From positions 1 to 64,000 of the forward strand of contig CALVHA010000010.1 in NCBI GenBank assembly GCA_944327255.1: 64,000 nucleotides of DNA, in the 5' to 3' direction. Below the pieces are notes generated by a model, which was not told where the DNA came from, did no database searches, and worked only from the letters and a program-made list of their open reading frames with translations. This document shows, piece by piece, positions 44,901-54,199 of this stretch. This DNA is from Candidatus Gastranaerophilales bacterium. GTDB taxonomy: Bacteria; Cyanobacteriota; Vampirovibrionia; Gastranaerophilales; Gastranaerophilaceae. Position 1 is the first letter of the stretch. Every line of letters begins with the position of its first letter. The position numbers were made by a program, and so were the translations under genes.

Positions 44901-45168
44901 TGACAAAGTAGACGCAATATTCTCCGACTTTAAACCGAATGAAGGTTCTAAAGAAGCAGTAATGAAAGAAAACAAAACAAACTTTGCAACTGCAATGGGC
45001 AGAGCATTTAAAATATTCAATGATAAACAAAAATTATCAGAAATGATGAAGAAATCATATGACAACGATTTTTCATGGCTTGTAAAAGACGGACCTATGG
45101 CACAATATGTGAAAATATTTACAGATTTAAAAGTATTAAAGCCTGAGATATTAGACAGTGTGGCATAA
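41974..45168 (+). CDS. membrane-anchored glycogen-synthase-like GT5 protein
   Basis: A 1064-residue protein. Residues 1-80 carry the ISFGNGN motif (8-14) and a P/T/Q-rich stretch; 81-101 is a membrane helix (TAGYVTAGLALLSLGISSAN); 102-190 is coiled coil. From about 257 to the end it is a GT5 starch/glycogen synthase domain: NDWHTG (565-570), VGVTNGCD, and EPCGLVHKE with E946 and E954 (E-x7-E). The Lys of the canonical KTGG motif appears to be Ser here (S269-T270-G271-G272). It should extend alpha-glucan at a membrane; the donor (ADP- or UDP-glucose) is not decided by the sequence. Confidence 0.82.
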   Translation: MSLTVKKISFGNGNQTLMIQRNFGVPTLSPQTTPTQQTIPITQNTQISQPGENLPIVTSSTPVPVYQTNPTMTTLPEGVKTAGYVTAGLALLSLGISSANMLKTRHSRNISNAMDKLETQIIGKIEERLNNAAQKTETGFNNLSNKIEKEIQAREGLGKWMDGLLSDIRKNIKTTENRLNEVVSIAENKAGNSVSSNINFLTKEVDVNGQKMNLTKTLHGYGKYSDDLAKAIQEEAANRMLGLVDRSAMIPPEKITIRVPTAEFKGITSTGGMSIVPKEVMANLGAFINKKQDARLIVDMPMFLGEVEHNALSGKQTFYALEAMGNGKFNWVSKATKADGKDSIVVGNLERIANTQIPIYDDTTRTMQNVEVYMAKGLTQEVDYNLLRQYLPADSLAAYDKSISEYREIYSKFSTDAADLKKKVEAETEPLLNKLKDKNLPQKDKETLENQIKEIRKPLEDLQEKFQKEHGTLWNEGFIKLTGDTDGHIKAKVSFDGVFYKNEKFDMKGPRFDGKDGNKNIYNDKTINAGETERYMYFDKYFYEFLTKSKEQTTERLGADLIIGNDWHTGGISAMMRLLTKAREAVGDLTPLEAEKLRNTPIVTILHNAQLAGSTSHSNAKLLNILFGEHSAEIVENAHMPDVSKYIHDKQYKLTLDEAISKGVDIETAKKQAQAAAHEMVAKYSLPAKCWNGLMHGNSVNPQTMATAYSDVILPVSDKYMEEIATQGVYGRENFELFRLRKLASEDPKLFPGQKTIVGVTNGCDKVNNILTDEGARILEKQLGLPSGALKIYDGQENILDWHNHNKKIILDKVIAEVKDPANPMKLENPKMTDLTGVNENTMIVSTAGRIVDQKGLDIFAEAIEEFLSKNKITDGNYPVFYAQGVGDEQFIKAIMAIKEKVAKSPELGGEAAAKRIVFANLFAEPGRYDACKLMSDFSIMSSWFEPCGLVHKEIVAKSGAIPIVNKTGGLTSGLTDKVDAIFSDFKPNEGSKEAVMKENKTNFATAMGRAFKIFNDKQKLSEMMKKSYDNDFSWLVKDGPMAQYVKIFTDLKVLKPEILDSVA

Positions 45169-45181
45169 AGGAGATAAATTC

Positions 45182-45211
45182 AAAAAAAAGAGCAGTTTAC
45201 AGCTGCTCTTT
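45182..45211. terminator. bidirectional terminator
   Basis: AAAGAGCAG (45187-45195) pairs with CTGCTCTTT (45203-45211), with eight T on the minus strand, between the GT5 gene and the autotransporter. Confidence 0.85.
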
Positions 45212-45235
45212 AAACAATCGTTGTTTTGATGTGGA

Positions 45236-48200
45236 TTAGAGTCCTTTTATCTCTTTTTTTTCTGTGTTGTCAGGGTTGCTTTCGTTGCCTATAGCCCACC
45301 TGAAACCTGCCGTCAAAGCAACACCGTTTCGTCCGCCATTTCTAACCATAGCCTGCAAAAATCCGGTAAATTTATCTTTGAAACGTTTTTGAACACCAAG
45401 TCCATATTCAACATATGGTTTTATACTCATTTCAGGTAATCTTACGTTATTCGCAGACACACTTGATTCATTAAGCAAATTCCAAACCATACCTACAGAG
45501 GCATAAGGCTGCCAACCGTTTTTAAGGTTTGCAATAAATCTTACCTGAGGATTCAATTGAATAGCGTGCATAGGATCCGCATCAATTTTAACACCTGCAG
45601 CATTAGTATAATCAAAAGTATTTACAAATGTATAACTCATAAATAAGATTGGTTGCAAAATAAATTTACCTTCTTTGAATTCGAAGTTATAACCTGTTTT
45701 TGAACCGATACCAGCAAGTAATGATGTAAAGTCTTCATTCCCGTACATAGTAGAAGATGAACCTACGCTTGCACCGGCACTAAGAGTTAAAGCTGTCCAG
45801 AAGTTCCCTTTATAGAAGGTTTCTGTCATACCAATCAAACCGCCGTTCATAGAAGTATCAACGCCCGAATAACTTAATTGAGACCCGTTATATCCCAAGT
45901 AACCAGTTGTAACACTGTGCCATCCGTTTCTGTGTTCATGGAAGTCAGTATCAAATCCAACCAAAGTACCATAAGTAATTGCATCAACATCAGGACCGTT
46001 TTTGAGATTCATAGTTTCAAATGTTGTATAAGGTCTTACCCAAGCTCCTTTATTATGTAGATTAGTATCTAAAGGCCATAAGTTATCATTATAATCTGTA
46101 CTTAAAGCATATTTATTTGCATTAATCATTGCATAACGTTCATATTTAGGTAATTGTGTGAATGCATCAGCGTGTTCAAAAACATATTTAAATGCTTCAT
46201 TCATTGCAGCTTGAGCCGCAGCGAGGTTAGCCGTCGGAGCAACCAATACAGCAGGGTTAAAGCTATCGGAAGGATTTCCGCTACCACTAGGGAAACCACC
46301 GCCAGAAATAGGAGGAGGGATTATCCCAGGATTATCACCTGCTCCAGGATTATCCTCATTTCCGGAACCACTTCCCGGATTATCACCAGGATCTGTGCCA
46401 GGAACGTCAGGATCAGGGTCCGGAGCCGGAGTATTGCTCCCGCCTTTTGTAAACAAGAAGTAACCACCATCGCCCTGTCCGTTATATTCATGCTGGTTAT
46501 CATAAGAAACAAGGTATCTGTATATAGGTGTAAATGCTTCTGTTTGGTATGAACCTGGAAGTTCACCTGTACCATTGGTTACGTTATATTTCAACCCCGA
46601 TTGAGCAAAATAAACAGCAGTGTGGTCATCAACAGCATCGGTTAAAAGGTTCATACCGCTAACGACCACATTCCCTGTATGTTGCCCGTAGTTTTGAGCA
46701 GTAAATCTATCCATTTGTTTATTAGCTAGATCAACATCTGCAATAAAGTTAGTATCTTTCGTCACAACAACATTATTCAAAGAAGCAATACCAACACTGT
46801 TATTAAGGAAAGATAAAGTCCCGCCGTTCATTGTTAAGTCATTGCCATCCCAATGAGTTTCCTGAGTTAATAATGTATTAGAACCGTCATTTGTAATTAT
46901 ATGGGCATTGTTGACAGAATTATTAAATACAGTCTGTCCAGTACCATCACCAATCAAGCTCAATTCATATTGAACATTACCATTAATTTTATCATTGATT
47001 TGAATTTTACCGTTGTTTATAGTATCTAATTCAAGAATAATCGGTTCTTCAGAATTATTATTATCCAGATAGATAGCTTCATCAACAACATTTCCGTTAG
47101 TAATAGCTTTGTTATCGGAGATTAAACTTTCCGCATTGTCTGCCTGAATAGTAACATTTGATTGAGAATATATAGCACCGCCATGAGCCTCAACATCTTC
47201 ACCTTTTGCTTCAGCCGTATTGTTTACGAAAGTTGTATTTTTGAAGATGAATGTATCTTTAGGAGTTTGAGCAGATGCAAATTCTTCGGATATTCCATCT
47301 TCAGGAGTATCAACTATTAAGCCTTCTTCGCGCATTGCATCAAGTTGTGCATTCAAATTAGCAAGAGCTTCCTCTTTAGTTGTTGCATCGTACCCGCCAA
47401 AACTATTGATAAATTCTTCTTCAGACATTACCAATTCATTTTCGCCATAGGCGCTAATCTGACCAGAATTGTTTACGATAGAAACAGCACCACCGTAAGC
47501 ATTTCCATTTTCAGATTTTGCAATATTATTAGTGAATGTGGAGTTTTCTATAATGTATTCTCGTTCTGGAAGAAGGTTTACATATCCAAGCTTATCACCC
47601 ATGTAGTTTTTACTTATAAAGTCCGCAACGACTTCACCGTCTACTATAATTTTGTTATGGGAAACAGGTTTATATCCAAATGTTGGAGTAACAACAGCAG
47701 CCATTGTCTGGATACTGTTTTGGTTTTGACTTTGTTGCTCAATTTTTTCAAATCCATGATTATTTGCGACAAAAGATATTGCACCTCCTCTTGCTGTTCC
47801 AGAATTTGTAGCAAGAGCTTTGTTAGAATCAAAATTACCGCTTATCTTCATAATTTGTTTGTCATACAACATTGCACCAAGCGATTCAAGATCTGTGGCA
47901 ACAGGAATTCCTAGAGCACCAAGTTCCGCTTCAATCTGTCCTTTTAATTCTTCAAACTGTTCTGGTGTGAGTTCAATATCCAATTCTGTACCGATAGTAT
48001 TAAGACCGGATGCTGCAGTTCCTCCTTCTATCAGACCTACAGGAAGATAATATGAATGTGTTTCATCTTCTACTTTGATATTAAATTTAACGATATCAGT
48101 AGGCATTCCGCTAGCACCTATACCTCCTCCTTCTAGTGACATAGTTGAAATTCCACTTTCTCCGTCCATTTGAGAATAGATATAATCATAATTAATTCCA

Positions 48201-50641
48201 TCGGTATTTAAAGTGTCTGTATTTGCAAGAAGAGCACCTCCTTCTGCCAGAGCTGCATTATCATTAAATGAAACCTGTGCAACATTATTTACAAAATCAC
48301 CTTTAATATTTTTTATAATACCCTCATTATAAATAGCTCCGCCAGCAGCGTATTTTTGTGGCTGTTCTATTGCTATTCCGCCACCAAGGCCTACTCCTCC
48401 CTCTACCATTAAACTGATACCACTATCAGCAGCAACGGCCTCGTTATTTCTAAATATCCCGTCAATTCCGCTATTTTCTGTTAACTTTCCAATTATGGCA
48501 AGAGAACTATTTCCACTTGTAATCCCAACATTCGCGACAGCTCCGCCCACAGCATAGTTTTCAGAACGTGCTTCGTTTCCAATAAACTCGCCCTTAACAT
48601 AGTCCATGCCCTCACCAAGATTTTGGGTATTGACAATCGCGCCACCAGCGGCGCTATTTTTACCATTAGCTATATTGTTATAAAAATTTGATGAAATAGT
48701 ATCAATAGAACCTACATTCTCAAATGCACCGCCTGAAGCATTTATACCTGTTGCTGTATTTGCTTTAAAGTCACCGGTTAAACTAGATATATGTCCGTAA
48801 TTTGTAATAGCTCCGCCTGAGGCTCCAGCCTGCGATGAGACGACAGAGTTATTAATAAAGTCACCGTTTATTATGTCAATAGTTCCAACGCTTTCGTTAG
48901 CTATAGCACCGCCAAATGCTCCATATTGAGCTTCAGTTTTATTGTTAATAAAATCAGCTTCTATATTATTAATTTTTGCATAATTGTAATTATAAATTGC
49001 ACCACCTGAAGCCATACCTTGTTCGCTTTTCGCTATATTTCCGTCAAAAAGCCCTTTTATACTATCAATAGTAGTGAAACTTCCATCAGTGGAGTAAGAA
49101 CCATTATTATATATAGCTCCTCCCAATGCATTATATATACTGCTATTAGTAACGCTGTTATTTTTGAATACACCTTCAATCGTGCCAATTTTAGAACTTA
49201 CATTAGAAGTATTAGAATTATTGTATATAGCTCCACCACGACTTACATATCTATTACCCGAAACAGTATTACCAATAAAATCACCTTTTATAGATGTAAT
49301 TTCAGCACCATCAACATTTGCAATGGCCCCACCTTGAACTTGTGTAAGCTCACTTGCCGCACTATTATTGATAAAGTTTCCATTAATTTCACCTATTTTT
49401 GAGCCATCGTCTCCATTATAGATTGCACCACCTGATGAGGAAGCAATACCCTGACCAGTAACTTTATTTCCGATAAAGTCACCATTAATTGTTCCTATTT
49501 GAGCGGCAGATTGGTTATCAATTGCTCCACCGCGGGTATCTCCGCCTTCACTATCTGCAAGGTTATTAATAAAATCACCGTTAATTATACCTATAGTTGA
49601 AGCCTGATTTTCAATCGCACCACCTGCTCCATAGGCCGTGCCAGCAGTACCACCATGAACTGCATTTGCAATAAAATCTGCATTAATTTCATCAACAGTA
49701 CTCCCTGCACGAATAGCAACGGCTCCTCCATGGGCATTTGTATATGCAGTAGCAGTATTTCCATAAAATAAACCATTGATTGAACCAATGTGTGTAGCTC
49801 TATCAGGATCTATTCCGCCATGAGTTCCATCATCTGCATCCCAGCCCGTAGAAATTGCACCGCCCCAAGCCCCATATCTTCCAGTTGTAATTGAGTTTTG
49901 TATAAAATTACCAGTTATTTCTCCTATATTACCCTGATTGCTTATAGCTCCACCTTCTGTCCAGTTTGCCCCATAAGCATTATTATTTATAAAATCTCCA
50001 TAAATACCTTCAATACTTGTTTTTGTATGAATTATACCCCCTGAAATATTTTTATTATTTCCAGAGTCATTAGTTCTAATTTCGTTATTTATAAAATCAC
50101 CATAAACCCCCAATATAGGAGTATCACCTGTAGTAACTATACCACCATTTATTGCCTGATCAACTTCTGCAGTTATAGTATTGTTATATGAATATATACC
50201 TATATCGGTATCAGTTGGCGGATTTGATACGTTAGGAGTGTTAACCGCATCAGGTTTTATATCTGCATTATATTTTGTAACGCTCAATTCCTTTTGGATA
50301 ACTTCTTTAGAAGTTTCTGTAGGGGCATCAACTTGTTTCCATTCCTTGTTACCGTTTTCATCTTCTACAAGATCATAATAAACTTTTGTTTCAGTAATGT
50401 TATAAATATTTACATCACCATTCTCAGAAGGATTCAGAGAATATCCTGAATCTATCACTGATTCACCTGCTGCATTCAATTTGTCAAGCGTAGGAACTGG
50501 AGCTTCCGCAGCATAAGTATTTCCAGCACCTATACTTATTACCGCTGACAATAATGCTACGTTCAGAATATTTTTTGATAAAGATTTTTTGATATTTTTT
50601 ATATCCGAGTTCGCATGTAAATTTTTACATCTTTTTGTCAT
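45236..50641 (-). CDS. autotransporter with beta-helix passenger
   Basis: A type V secretion protein of about 1,800 residues. The start has a signal peptide (ILNVALLSAVISIGAGNTYA, about residues 25-45). The passenger, up to about residue 1480, consists of repeats of the type I-x-G-x-F-I-x-N-x-A...GGAI-x-N, which form a parallel beta helix. A P/G/D-rich linker follows, and residues about 1530-1790 are a beta-barrel (GFRWAIG at its last strand). After this strand 16 hydrophilic residues follow instead of the usual terminal aromatic. ATG 50641 has GAGGA seven bases upstream; ATG 50647 is possible. Confidence 0.88.
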   Translation of the reverse strand: MTKRCKNLHANSDIKNIKKSLSKNILNVALLSAVISIGAGNTYAAEAPVPTLDKLNAAGESVIDSGYSLNPSENGDVNIYNITETKVYYDLVEDENGNKEWKQVDAPTETSKEVIQKELSVTKYNADIKPDAVNTPNVSNPPTDTDIGIYSYNNTITAEVDQAINGGIVTTGDTPILGVYGDFINNEIRTNDSGNNKNISGGIIHTKTSIEGIYGDFINNNAYGANWTEGGAISNQGNIGEITGNFIQNSITTGRYGAWGGAISTGWDADDGTHGGIDPDRATHIGSINGLFYGNTATAYTNAHGGAVAIRAGSTVDEINADFIANAVHGGTAGTAYGAGGAIENQASTIGIINGDFINNLADSEGGDTRGGAIDNQSAAQIGTINGDFIGNKVTGQGIASSSGGAIYNGDDGSKIGEINGNFINNSAASELTQVQGGAIANVDGAEITSIKGDFIGNTVSGNRYVSRGGAIYNNSNTSNVSSKIGTIEGVFKNNSVTNSSIYNALGGAIYNNGSYSTDGSFTTIDSIKGLFDGNIAKSEQGMASGGAIYNYNYAKINNIEADFINNKTEAQYGAFGGAIANESVGTIDIINGDFINNSVVSSQAGASGGAITNYGHISSLTGDFKANTATGINASGGAFENVGSIDTISSNFYNNIANGKNSAAGGAIVNTQNLGEGMDYVKGEFIGNEARSENYAVGGAVANVGITSGNSSLAIIGKLTENSGIDGIFRNNEAVAADSGISLMVEGGVGLGGGIAIEQPQKYAAGGAIYNEGIIKNIKGDFVNNVAQVSFNDNAALAEGGALLANTDTLNTDGINYDYIYSQMDGESGISTMSLEGGGIGASGMPTDIVKFNIKVEDETHSYYLPVGLIEGGTAASGLNTIGTELDIELTPEQFEELKGQIEAELGALGIPVATDLESLGAMLYDKQIMKISGNFDSNKALATNSGTARGGAISFVANNHGFEKIEQQSQNQNSIQTMAAVVTPTFGYKPVSHNKIIVDGEVVADFISKNYMGDKLGYVNLLPEREYIIENSTFTNNIAKSENGNAYGGAVSIVNNSGQISAYGENELVMSEEEFINSFGGYDATTKEEALANLNAQLDAMREEGLIVDTPEDGISEEFASAQTPKDTFIFKNTTFVNNTAEAKGEDVEAHGGAIYSQSNVTIQADNAESLISDNKAITNGNVVDEAIYLDNNNSEEPIILELDTINNGKIQINDKINGNVQYELSLIGDGTGQTVFNNSVNNAHIITNDGSNTLLTQETHWDGNDLTMNGGTLSFLNNSVGIASLNNVVVTKDTNFIADVDLANKQMDRFTAQNYGQHTGNVVVSGMNLLTDAVDDHTAVYFAQSGLKYNVTNGTGELPGSYQTEAFTPIYRYLVSYDNQHEYNGQGDGGYFLFTKGGSNTPAPDPDPDVPGTDPGDNPGSGSGNEDNPGAGDNPGIIPPPISGGGFPSGSGNPSDSFNPAVLVAPTANLAAAQAAMNEAFKYVFEHADAFTQLPKYERYAMINANKYALSTDYNDNLWPLDTNLHNKGAWVRPYTTFETMNLKNGPDVDAITYGTLVGFDTDFHEHRNGWHSVTTGYLGYNGSQLSYSGVDTSMNGGLIGMTETFYKGNFWTALTLSAGASVGSSSTMYGNEDFTSLLAGIGSKTGYNFEFKEGKFILQPILFMSYTFVNTFDYTNAAGVKIDADPMHAIQLNPQVRFIANLKNGWQPYASVGMVWNLLNESSVSANNVRLPEMSIKPYVEYGLGVQKRFKDKFTGFLQAMVRNGGRNGVALTAGFRWAIGNESNPDNTEKKEIKGL

Positions 50642-50842
50642 ATTCATATCCTCATCTTAAAAAAAACAACATCTTCAATAATTTTTATATCGGCTTAATA
50701 TCTTCTATTATTTAATTTTTAGGGTAAAGTTTTACGTTTTGGAATATTAGATATTTTTTATATATCTATAGTATATCATATAGTAATAAAAATTTCAAGT
50801 GTTTTTATAAAAAAACAATATTTATATCTGGTAAGAAAAAAC

Positions 50843-50873
50843 AAAAAAAAAGATTGACTAACGTCAATCTTTT
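50843..50873 (-). terminator. terminator of tRNA-Pro
   Basis: AAAAGATTGAC (50848-50858) pairs with GTCAATCTTTT (50863-50873); on the minus strand T runs follow. Confidence 0.85.
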
Positions 50874-50879
50874 AATAAA

Positions 50880-50956
50880 TGGTCGGGATGACACGATTTG
50901 AACGTGCGACCCCCTCGTCCCAAGCGAGGTGCGCTACCAAGCTGCGCCACATCCCG
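50880..50956 (-). tRNA. tRNA-Pro (anticodon TGG)
   Basis: Acceptor CGGGATG/CATCCCG, anticodon loop CTTGGGA with anticodon TGG, T arm with GTTCAAATC. Unlike tRNA-Lys in this window the CCA end is encoded (CATCCCGACCA). Confidence 0.97.
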
Positions 50957-51103
50957 ATTAAATCGGTCACAAGATTTATTTTATGTTAAACATTTTTGGA
51001 AGTCAAGAACTTTTTTTATTTTTCTGTTTCTTGACTTGAGTCTATATTTATAATACTTTTAATAAAGTAATTAGTTAGTATAAGATAGAAGAGGATTAGG
51101 GAA

Positions 51104-52195
51104 TTGGATTTCGTAGGTTTAACCATTCAAATATTAAAACTTTTGGCTGCATATGTAGGCGGCTATGGTATGGCAATAATCGTTTTGACATTAATAATGC
51201 GCGCTGCAATATGGCCACTTAATGTTTCGCAACAGCGTAATATGCGTACAATGCAAATGCTACAGCCGAAATTAAAAGCTATACAGGATAGATATAAAAG
51301 TAATCCACAGGTTATGCAGCAAAAGCTTATGGAATTTTATAAAGAACATAAGTTCAATCCGATGGGTGGCTGTCTGCCTTTATTAATCCAAATGCCTATA
51401 TTCATATTATTGTATACAGCATTAATGAGCCCGCAATTTATATCACTTGCAGGGAATTCAAAATTTTTATTTATAAACAGACTTGATACCACACTTAGAG
51501 CAAGTGCCGGAATTTCAAATGATGGAGTAATGGGAACTTCCAAATATGATATCTTTATGCCGGGGAAAACTGCAAGAGTATATATAGGAGAAGAAATTCT
51601 CGATAATGTAAAAATAACCAAACCGAAAAATGCTTTGGAAGTTCAGGGAGAAATCAAGCCGGGTGAAAATCTTGATTTAAAAATGAGTCTGGATCATCTT
51701 GATTTAAAATTTAGCCAACTTGATAAGATAACAAAAGCTGAAATAAGCGTAACAGATATAAATACAAAAGAAACGGAAAAGATAACTTTTGACAGAACAG
51801 AAGGTCTTTTAACAGCCTCAGTTCCGACAATAGAGATTAAAAAAGCATTTCATTGGGATGTACTTGCATTAATTGTAATATTTGCATTAACAATGTTCAT
51901 TTCACAAAAACTTATGATGTCGATGAACAGTAAAAACATGAAAGATATGGATCCAACACAACAGGCAATCCAGAAATCAATGGGAACATTTATGCCTATA
52001 ATGATTATAGCAACATTTATAATGATTCCGATTCCTGCGGGGGTATTTATTTATCTGATAGTAAGTAATATAGTTCAAGTTCTTCAAACAGTGCTTGTGA
52101 ATAAACAAATGGATAAGGAAGAAGAACAAAAACACAATAAAGTTAGCGATATAGAACTTTCAAATGCGAAAAATGTAACGAAAGACGATAAGTAA
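51104..52195 (+). CDS. yidC: membrane protein insertase YidC/OxaA
   Basis: A 363-residue Oxa1-family insertase. The N-terminal helices and the groove arginine (LIMRAAIWPLN) are present, then GGCLPLLIQMPIFILLYTAL, and the two last helices. A soluble, strand-rich insertion of about 100 residues lies between the second and third helix group (about residues 130-245), a feature of cyanobacterial YidC. Translation starts at TTG 51104 with GAGGA eight bases upstream. It is co-transcribed with queA. Confidence 0.88.
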   Translation: MDFVGLTIQILKLLAAYVGGYGMAIIVLTLIMRAAIWPLNVSQQRNMRTMQMLQPKLKAIQDRYKSNPQVMQQKLMEFYKEHKFNPMGGCLPLLIQMPIFILLYTALMSPQFISLAGNSKFLFINRLDTTLRASAGISNDGVMGTSKYDIFMPGKTARVYIGEEILDNVKITKPKNALEVQGEIKPGENLDLKMSLDHLDLKFSQLDKITKAEISVTDINTKETEKITFDRTEGLLTASVPTIEIKKAFHWDVLALIVIFALTMFISQKLMMSMNSKNMKDMDPTQQAIQKSMGTFMPIMIIATFIMIPIPAGVFIYLIVSNIVQVLQTVLVNKQMDKEEEQKHNKVSDIELSNAKNVTKDDK

Positions 52196-52196
52196 G

Positions 52197-53264
52197 ATGT
52201 TATTATCGGAATATGACTATAATTTGCCCGAAGAGCTTATAGCGCAGATGCCTGCTGACAAGCGTGAAAACTCCAAAATGATGGTTTTAAACAGAGACAA
52301 TCATACGATAGAACACAAACATTTTTATGACATTGTCGATTATATATATTCAAATTCTATACTGGTTTTAAATAATACAAAAGTTCTTCCAGCACGTCTT
52401 TACGGAATAAAAGAAGAAACAGGAGCAAAAATTGAAGTTTTTCTTTTAAAAACGACAGATAAAGACAACACAATCTGCGACGGACATAATTGGGAAGTAC
52501 TTATAAAACCTTCAAAACGTGTTAAAATCGGTACGATAATAAAAATAAGTGAAGAATTAAGCGTTCGGGTTCTTGAGAAAAAAGAAGACGATGGGGAATG
52601 GATAGTAGAACTTTTGTGTGAAGGAAATGTTTTGGACACACTTCATAAATATGGGAACATTCCGCTTCCGCCTTATATTGAAAGAAAAATGGCGAATGAA
52701 GACTTAAAGAAATTAGACTTTGAGCGATATCAAACAGTATATGCAAAAGATGAAGGCTCCGTAGCAGCACCGACAGCCGGTCTGCATTTTACACAAGAAA
52801 TACTCAAAAAGCTTCAAGACAAGGGAGTCGAAGTAATATATGTTACCTTAAATGTTGGTATGGGTACATTCAGACCCGTAAAGTGCGAGAACATTCTTGA
52901 GCATAAAATGCACTCAGAGACATTTGAAATCACACAAGAAGCTGCAGATAGAATTAACAAAGCAAAAGCAGACGGCAAAAAAATAATCGCAGTAGGTACA
53001 ACTTCCGTAAGAACATTAGAGACTGCATTCCAAAAATACGGTAAAATACAGGCATGTCATGATCATTCGGAATTATTTATATATCCGCCTTACGAATTCA
53101 AAGTTGTAGATGAACTGATTACGAATTTTCACCTGCCTAAATCGACATTATTAATGCTAGTGAGCGCACTCGCCGGCAAAGATTTTATATTTGAAGCTTA
53201 TAAAGAAGCTATTGAAAATAAATATCGATTTTTCTCATATGGCGATTGTATGTTTATCAGATAA
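52197..53264 (+). CDS. queA: S-adenosylmethionine:tRNA ribosyltransferase-isomerase
   Basis: A 355-residue enzyme of queuosine synthesis that moves the ribosyl group of SAM to preQ1 in tRNA. The family segments LPEELIAQMPADKRENSKMM, LVLNNTKVLPARLYG, SVAAPTAGLHFT and NVGMGTFRPV are present, and the length is standard. One base separates it from the yidC stop and it has no own ribosome site, so it is translated by coupling. Confidence 0.94.
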   Translation: MLLSEYDYNLPEELIAQMPADKRENSKMMVLNRDNHTIEHKHFYDIVDYIYSNSILVLNNTKVLPARLYGIKEETGAKIEVFLLKTTDKDNTICDGHNWEVLIKPSKRVKIGTIIKISEELSVRVLEKKEDDGEWIVELLCEGNVLDTLHKYGNIPLPPYIERKMANEDLKKLDFERYQTVYAKDEGSVAAPTAGLHFTQEILKKLQDKGVEVIYVTLNVGMGTFRPVKCENILEHKMHSETFEITQEAADRINKAKADGKKIIAVGTTSVRTLETAFQKYGKIQACHDHSELFIYPPYEFKVVDELITNFHLPKSTLLMLVSALAGKDFIFEAYKEAIENKYRFFSYGDCMFIR

Positions 53265-53302
53265 AAAATTTTCGTAAGCAAAGTAATGACTGAGTATATC
53301 TT

Positions 53303-53980
53303 CTAATTTGCCTTGTTAATATTACCATTTTTCAAACGCAATAGCGAAAAATCCAGCATATTTTTAATATTTTTACCCAGTTTTAATATATTTCTCTTTG
53401 CTTTAATCATTTGAGGTTTATTATAATAAGAACACAAAGAAACTTTAGATTGTAACCACGACATCAATCCTTTTATCTGAGGAGGTTTTTCACCTTTTAC
53501 GACCTTACGAATTTGATTTGGCGCAAACTTTCTAACAAGATTTGAATAAACCAACCCACCATTTTTTTTCAGGTAATAATCGACAGCAAAAATAAGATCT
53601 GACTCACTAGCAAACCCCATTTTTTTTAACTTTCTTACCAGAACACTGGATTTCCTCATTGCAATATTATGAAACATCTTGTCTAAGCCAGATTGAATAA
53701 AAAATAGAGCCATATCAAGTGCAGCCGCATCATATCTAGACACAAGAAGAGCGAAGATAGAGGATATTCCAATGCAAACATTCCACAAAGGATGCCAAAC
53801 CCTACCAAACTTATTTCTAAACCAATCTCTATCATCTCCGGCATTGCGCATACGTAAATCATGAAGCTTTACAATACTTTTTATACATGTCTTCTTAGCA
53901 TCATCCTCAGAAAGCTTCGAAAATGATCTTTTTTTTGCTGTAAGGACATTAGTTATAATATTTTTGTTTAACTTTAACAT
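53303..53980 (-). CDS. hypothetical protein
   Basis: A 225-residue protein I do not recognise. AAAGGT precedes ATG 53980, preferred over GTG 53998. It is basic, with one hydrophobic stretch (about residues 65-90, WNVCIGISSIFALLVSRYDA). Standing alone between convergent queA and divergent typA. Confidence 0.6.
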   Translation of the reverse strand: MLKLNKNIITNVLTAKKRSFSKLSEDDAKKTCIKSIVKLHDLRMRNAGDDRDWFRNKFGRVWHPLWNVCIGISSIFALLVSRYDAAALDMALFFIQSGLDKMFHNIAMRKSSVLVRKLKKMGFASESDLIFAVDYYLKKNGGLVYSNLVRKFAPNQIRKVVKGEKPPQIKGLMSWLQSKVSLCSYYNKPQMIKAKRNILKLGKNIKNMLDFSLLRLKNGNINKAN

Positions 53981-54199
53981 GGTAATACCTTTATTCACAC
54001 TATAAATTAGAAAACAAAGCCTCTAAAAAAATTGCGATAATTCCAACCTAAGCTTAATTTTTCTTAATATACAAATAACAAGATTGTAAGAAAAAGAGAT
54101 ACGTAATAATTCGCAATCAAAACTTGAAAAAAAACTTCTACTGCTGTATTCTCAATTTGTAAGATTTACCCCTTACGAGTTATGTAACAAAAAAATTTA

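Noticed and set aside
46154-46552. Plus-strand frame of 132 codons inside the autotransporter
   Set aside because: It is a shadow of the P/G/D-rich linker; no start site and unlikely composition.
45900-50600. The repeated GGAI-type segments as a DNA repeat array
   Set aside because: They are diverged protein repeats of the beta-helix passenger, not exact DNA repeats.
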